From Euptelea pleiosperma (taxonomy: Eukaryota > Streptophyta > Magnoliopsida > Ranunculales > Eupteleaceae), in assembly GCA_035048495.1 (NCBI GenBank), contig CM068544.1, positions 52,007,393 through 52,071,392 of the forward strand: DNA of 64,000 nt. Direction: 5' to 3'. The notes below the pieces were generated by a model. That model had not been told where the DNA came from. It saw only the letters and a list, made by a program, of their open reading frames with translations, and did not search any database. The position numbers and the translations under genes were made by a program. Positions 60,251-64,000 of the stretch are shown piece after piece; within the stretch, counting starts at the first letter, position 1, and each line of letters starts with the position of its first letter.

Positions 60251-60644
60251 CAAGGTTTAAAGAGGCCGTTTTAACGGACTGGGGGCGTTACCTTTTAAAC
60301 GGCCGTTAAAACGGATTGAAACAGCCAGGGGCAAAAATGGGAAAAAATAGAATTTAACGGATTTTAACAATTTTAACAGAAAAAATGGTGCTGAAATTCA
60401 AATTTTGAAATTTGAAAATTAAAAAAAAAAGAATTTAACGGAAATTAAATGGATTTTAAAGGCCGTTTTTTTCACAAAATTTTTCAGAATTAAACGGCTG
60501 TTTAAACGATTTTAACGGCCGTTAAAACAAAAAAAAAAAAAAAAAAAGGGCCATTTTATTCAAAACCGATAAAACGTGTTTAATCGGTTTTAACGGAAAT
60601 GGGCTTTGGGCGTTACCGTTTAAACGGCAGTTTTTAAAACCATG
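60251..60644. mobile_element. hAT MITE family D, copy 1
   Basis: A perfect 8-bp duplication, CTCTTAAC, lies at 60243-60250 and 60645-60652. The ends CAAGGTTTAAA and TTTTAAAACCATG are inverted. The interior repeats AACGGCCGTTAAAAC palindromes and GGGCGTTACC on both sides. Confidence 0.9.
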
Positions 60645-60766
60645 CTCTTAACAACTTAAGCGTCAATCTGGACTGCTCAATTGATGGGACATGTATCAAA
60701 TCCACCATCATACTGCAGGATGGTTTTTTACCCATTTGATCTATTAAGGGAGCACAAATCTGCACA

Positions 60767-61263
60767 CCCCATTTCCTATCCGGTGGACTCCTAGTTGGGG
60801 CACACCCCAAAAAGAGAGATCTCTCTCTAAAACTCGGCTGACCAGTGATGGTCACTTACCGCTCACAAAATGAGCCACGTGGCATAATTTTAGAGGACAC
60901 TGGCCGTATGGATGTTTGGCTAATCCCTAGATGGAGCTCAAAACAAATAATTAGCTTGATTAGTGCTTTCAAACCTTTCGATCTTGTACCCCAAATAATG
61001 GTTGATAATGCTCAAATTCCCACGGTTAAATCAGCCCGTTAAAATGGCTCCATTCAACACTTGGAAATCACTAATCAAGTTGAATTTGGGTTTGTAGGTC
61101 CACCTAGAGATTGGCCAAACATCTACACGGTCAGTGTCCTCTAATAATGTGTCACGGGGCTCATTTTGTGGGCGGTCAGTGTGGTCACCGGTCAGCCAAG
61201 TTTTAAAGAGATTTTTTTTTGGGGTGTGCCCAGACTAGGAGTCTACCTGGGATAGGAAATGGG
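60767..61263. mobile_element. Palindromic MITE family A, extended copy
   Basis: The inner part is standard family A (AAAATGAGCCACGTGGCATA, CCGTATGGATGTTTGGCTA and complements). The inverted repeat goes further out than in other copies: CCATTTCCTATCC, GACTCCTAGTTGGGGCACAC on the left and GGGGTGTGCCCAGACTAGGA, GGATAGGAAATGGG on the right. Either this is the full-length form or family A landed inside another palindrome. Confidence 0.82.
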
Positions 61264-61368
61264 ATATGCAAGTAAATCCAGTTGGACCGGGTGCAATCAC
61301 CGGCCCAGTCCAGTTTTCAAAAGACACTACGTATCTAAAAACCTGTGTTTGGTTTTAATATCTTTTTA

Positions 61369-61572
61369 GGCTCCGAGGACTCCCTTTTTCTGACCCCTCT
61401 TGGTGTTCGCCTGCTGGGCTGTGGATTTTACGAATCCAACGGTGGTTGTCAGTACCTCGGAAGTGAAAAAAATGATGCCAGCTCGGCGCTTACAACCACC
61501 GTTGGATTCTTGAAATCCACGGCCGCACACGAACACCAAGAGGGGTCAGAAAAAAGGGGATCCCCTGAGCCC
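61369..61572. mobile_element. MITE family C copy, well-preserved arms
   Basis: Arms of about 80 bp: TTTTTCTGACCCCTCTTGGT, GTTCG, CGAATCCAACGGTGGTTGT, against complements ACAACCACCGTTGGATTC, CGAACACCAAGAGGGGTCAG. Nothing coding. Confidence 0.85.
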
Positions 61573-61596
61573 GACCCTTCTTTTAGTGGTTGAGAG

Positions 61597-61940
61597 CAAA
61601 GTTTAAAAGAGGTCGTTTAAGCGGTACAACGGACTGGGGGCGTTACCATTAAAACGAGTTGTAGTAATGGACAGGGTCAAAAATGGATTTTAACAAATTT
61701 AACGGAAAAACGAAAACAATGGCCTGAAATTCAAATTTCAAAAAATAAGAAAGGAAATTAATGGAAATAACGGCCATTTTTTTCTACAATTCTTTTCAGA
61801 AAATAACGACCTTTTTCTATCCACAAATTTCTTCAGAAAGTAACAAATATTTTTTTCTAAGTGTCGAAACGATTCTTAACATAACGGGTTTGGGGCGTTT
61901 TGTTTTAACGGCCGTTAAAACAGCTTTATTTTGAACCATG
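61597..61940. mobile_element. hAT MITE family D, copy 2
   Basis: Flanks GTTGAGAG (61589-61596) and GTTGGGAG (61941-61948) are an 8-bp duplication with one change. The ends are CAAAGTTTAAAAG and TTTTGAACCATG. It shares ACGGACTGGGGGCGTTACC with copy 1. Confidence 0.85.
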
Positions 61941-62332
61941 GTTGGGAGTGTCTTCATTTCTTTATGTGGAATCCAAACTCACGGAAAGTTAAAAGTGCGT
62001 AAATTAGCGTTTGTATTCTTTTCGTGTGGTCACGGTGGATGCACGTATATCATGCTTATTGTAAAAGTATCCTTCACGTTCATTCAGTTTGTTGATTGTG
62101 TAGTGTCGTAGATTAATAATCCAAAGTCAAGTTGCCCTAATTTGAAATATATTCTTGGATGGGAAAATTACCTAGAAGGACACAGGGGATGGTACATATA
62201 TTATTAAAAACCGCCAAAAGAATATACTGCCAAAAGATTAAAAAAAGAAAAGAAAAGAGAGATTGATTTAATTATTATTAATTTTTAAAATATTTTGGTA
62301 TTAATATAGATTTTAAACATTTTACTCTAATA
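61941..62332. other. Intergenic, no gene seen
   Basis: AT-rich, no pattern beyond A-rich and T-rich runs. Confidence 0.5.
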
Positions 62333-62582
62333 CAACGCGTTACCGTTTTTTCCATTATAACGAAAAAAACGCTCCGGGGCAAAAACAGAAAAAAGGGGGA
62401 AATAATGGAAAAAAATAGAAAAAATGGCGCTGGAATTTTAAAATTTGAATTTCAAAATTTCAAAAATGGAAGATAACGAAAAAAAATGGAAAAATTAGAA
62501 AATAACGGAAAATAACGGCCATTTTTTTCACAAAATTTTTCAAAAAATAACAGTCGTTATAACGTGCATTTTTTAAACCTTG
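62333..62582. mobile_element. hAT MITE family D, copy 3
   Basis: A perfect 8-bp duplication, CTCTAATA, lies at 62325-62332 and 62583-62590. The right end TTTTTTAAACCTTG matches the family. The left end (CAACGCGTTACCG) has lost part of the terminal repeat but keeps the CGTTACCGTTT-type motif. Confidence 0.85.
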
Positions 62583-62754
62583 CTCTAATATGACACGCAC
62601 CAATTTCTTACATCCGGTGGTGGGGCCCATATAGAGATTATATTGGACAATCAAATCAAGCATTGAGCTTTCCTCACCGTGATGATCATTACCACCAAAA
62701 CTCAATTCATTTTGGTATTATTAACTATATAAAATATGATCTAAAGTAACTATA

Positions 62755-62835
62755 AGCTCTTAATAAAGTTGAATGGCGAGATAGGATTCACACTGCCGAC
62801 TCAAAATAGTTGGGATAAGGAGTAGATGAAGAACC
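62755..62835 (+). mobile_element. RTE-type LINE 3' tail relic
   Basis: AAAGTTGAATGGCGAGATAG, GATTCACACTGCCGACTC and AAAATAGTTGGGATAAGG: the conserved RTE end (VEWRDRIHTAD reading). Confidence 0.65.
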
Positions 62836-63769
62836 CTTTTGCATACCTGCTAATCTGATCATTGGAAATCAAAAATGTTGTGTCTGATGTCTTGAGTTAT
62901 GTAGGGACTTTACTCTTCATTATGCCACAACTTTTGCTAGATTTAGTGTGGCATTTTTTTTTCTCGTCCGTACAGTTCGTGTTTCGGTACAATCTATATT
63001 GGAGGTATACTTTGGATACTTCTTTGTATTAGAAATTATATATTTCTAAACCTGCATGTAGGTACATTGTTAAACCAAGTAAATTTGTTGCGTTTGTATA
63101 ATTGATCTATTCGGTTTTCATTATTTTGTGCTGGTTTGAGAAATGTCGATTTTCAATAATGACGTTTTTTATCTGTACAAGTTTGTATAGTTTGCGTTGG
63201 AAATTGGAATACAACTTGTATTTGAGGTATTTCGAGTATTTTATTTTAGTAGAGATTTTCATATATTCTCTAAAGGGGCATTTTGGGGTTTCACTTGTAC
63301 ATTGAGAAAGTGAGAGAAGAAACTATTATAACACGAATTCTTTAGAGATAGTTAAAAAAGTCCTCCCACCTATGGACATAGGCGCACTCTTGAATCACGT
63401 AAATTCGTTGTGTCTATGTGATTGCTTTGTTTGGTTCTCTCAATTTTTGCTAGTCCTTGTCATATCAACATTTAATAAAATACTCAAACTATGAATTTGT
63501 TGATTTCGATACCCCCGTTAAAAATATTCAAGGATAATGTACTATAAAAGTAAAGAAATAAGGAGAAATTCGACAAGAACCCGAATCATTCTGATCGATG
63601 ACACCGCCAATAAACCTCAGCCCTTAGGATTTGCTAATAATTCAGGGGAGAAGAGCTACTCACAAAAACACAATTCTTCCTAAAAAACTACATTTTCCCT
63701 CTCTTCGCTTCTTAAGCTTCTTTCTTTAATGGGTCAAGATCAGGGGACACAAATTTTAACATCAAATTT
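62836..63769. other. Intergenic, no gene seen
   Basis: AT-rich. The open stretch at 63102-63305 is low-complexity Phe/Tyr/Leu and has no homologue I recognise. Confidence 0.5.
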
Positions 63770-64000
63770 CATACCAATTTTGGCATATCCACATGGATAT
63801 TAATCAATGGCTGATTTTTGGTGGTGATGATCTCCTCACCATGTAGGTCACCCCTACAAAAGATCAGTCCATTCTGAAATTTCTAACCCAATATAATGTG
63901 GGTTTCAAATTAACGGTAAAAAATAGATGGTCCATAATTCTTCAACTTGTAAACCAGGCCATCAATATCAAAATGATTTGAATTTTTAAGAGGATTGTTT
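63770..64000. repeat. Dispersed repeat family B copy, cut by the window end
   Basis: CAATGGCTGATTTTTGGTG, GATGATCTCCTCACCATG, TTTCTAACCCAATATAATG and GATGGTCCATAATTCTTCAA match 23185-23400 and other copies. Confidence 0.6.

Overview
This is a plant nuclear window, most likely from an angiosperm with a large, transposon-rich genome. The evidence is two intron-split genes with plant homologues, a tRNA-Phe matching the known plant cytosolic sequence, and plant lineages of Ty3/gypsy (Tat), Ty1/copia, LINE, Mutator, hAT and PIF-Harbinger elements. The species cannot be fixed from the sequence. There is no bacterial, organellar or CRISPR-like content. Layout: 1-19 kb is heterochromatin-like. A Tat-lineage Ty3/gypsy element (1-14.1 kb) has been reshaped twice: its RT-connection/RNase H segment is repeated in tandem about 5.5 times (period about 0.76 kb), and between RNase H and integrase sits an 8-kb array of roughly 0.96-kb non-coding units of at least two kinds. 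The array is bracketed by two nearly identical copies of a short polyprotein segment. A 5'-truncated L1-type LINE (14.1-16.6 kb) and the 3' end of a copia element (18.2-18.95 kb) follow. 19-30.5 kb is intergenic and full of small elements. It includes a partial duplicate of introns of the RING gene, one tRNA-Phe gene (minus strand), and a cluster of palindromic MITEs, several with readable target-site duplications. 30.5-41.4 kb carries a plus-strand gene of eight coding exons encoding a 483-residue multi-pass membrane RING-finger protein (RNFT1/2-like E3 ligase). Every exon junction keeps frame. Its introns hold a deleted copia element, LINE tails, a LINE RT fragment and a Mutator-like insertion. 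44.3-54.0 kb carries a minus-strand gene of six coding exons for a 430-residue plant coiled-coil, proline-rich protein of unknown function. Its 5.6-kb first intron contains a 2.67-kb solo LTR. 54-64 kb is intergenic and holds a chain of non-autonomous DNA transposons: hAT elements with 8-bp duplications, PIF-Harbinger elements, and more palindromic MITEs. The two protein genes are divided by about 2.9 kb, point towards each other, and show no sign of working together. No complete new system was found. The strongest unusual signals are the Tat element with two nested tandem expansions, the RING-gene intron duplicate that lacks the RING exon, and a palindrome-rich Mutator-like element just upstream of the RING gene.
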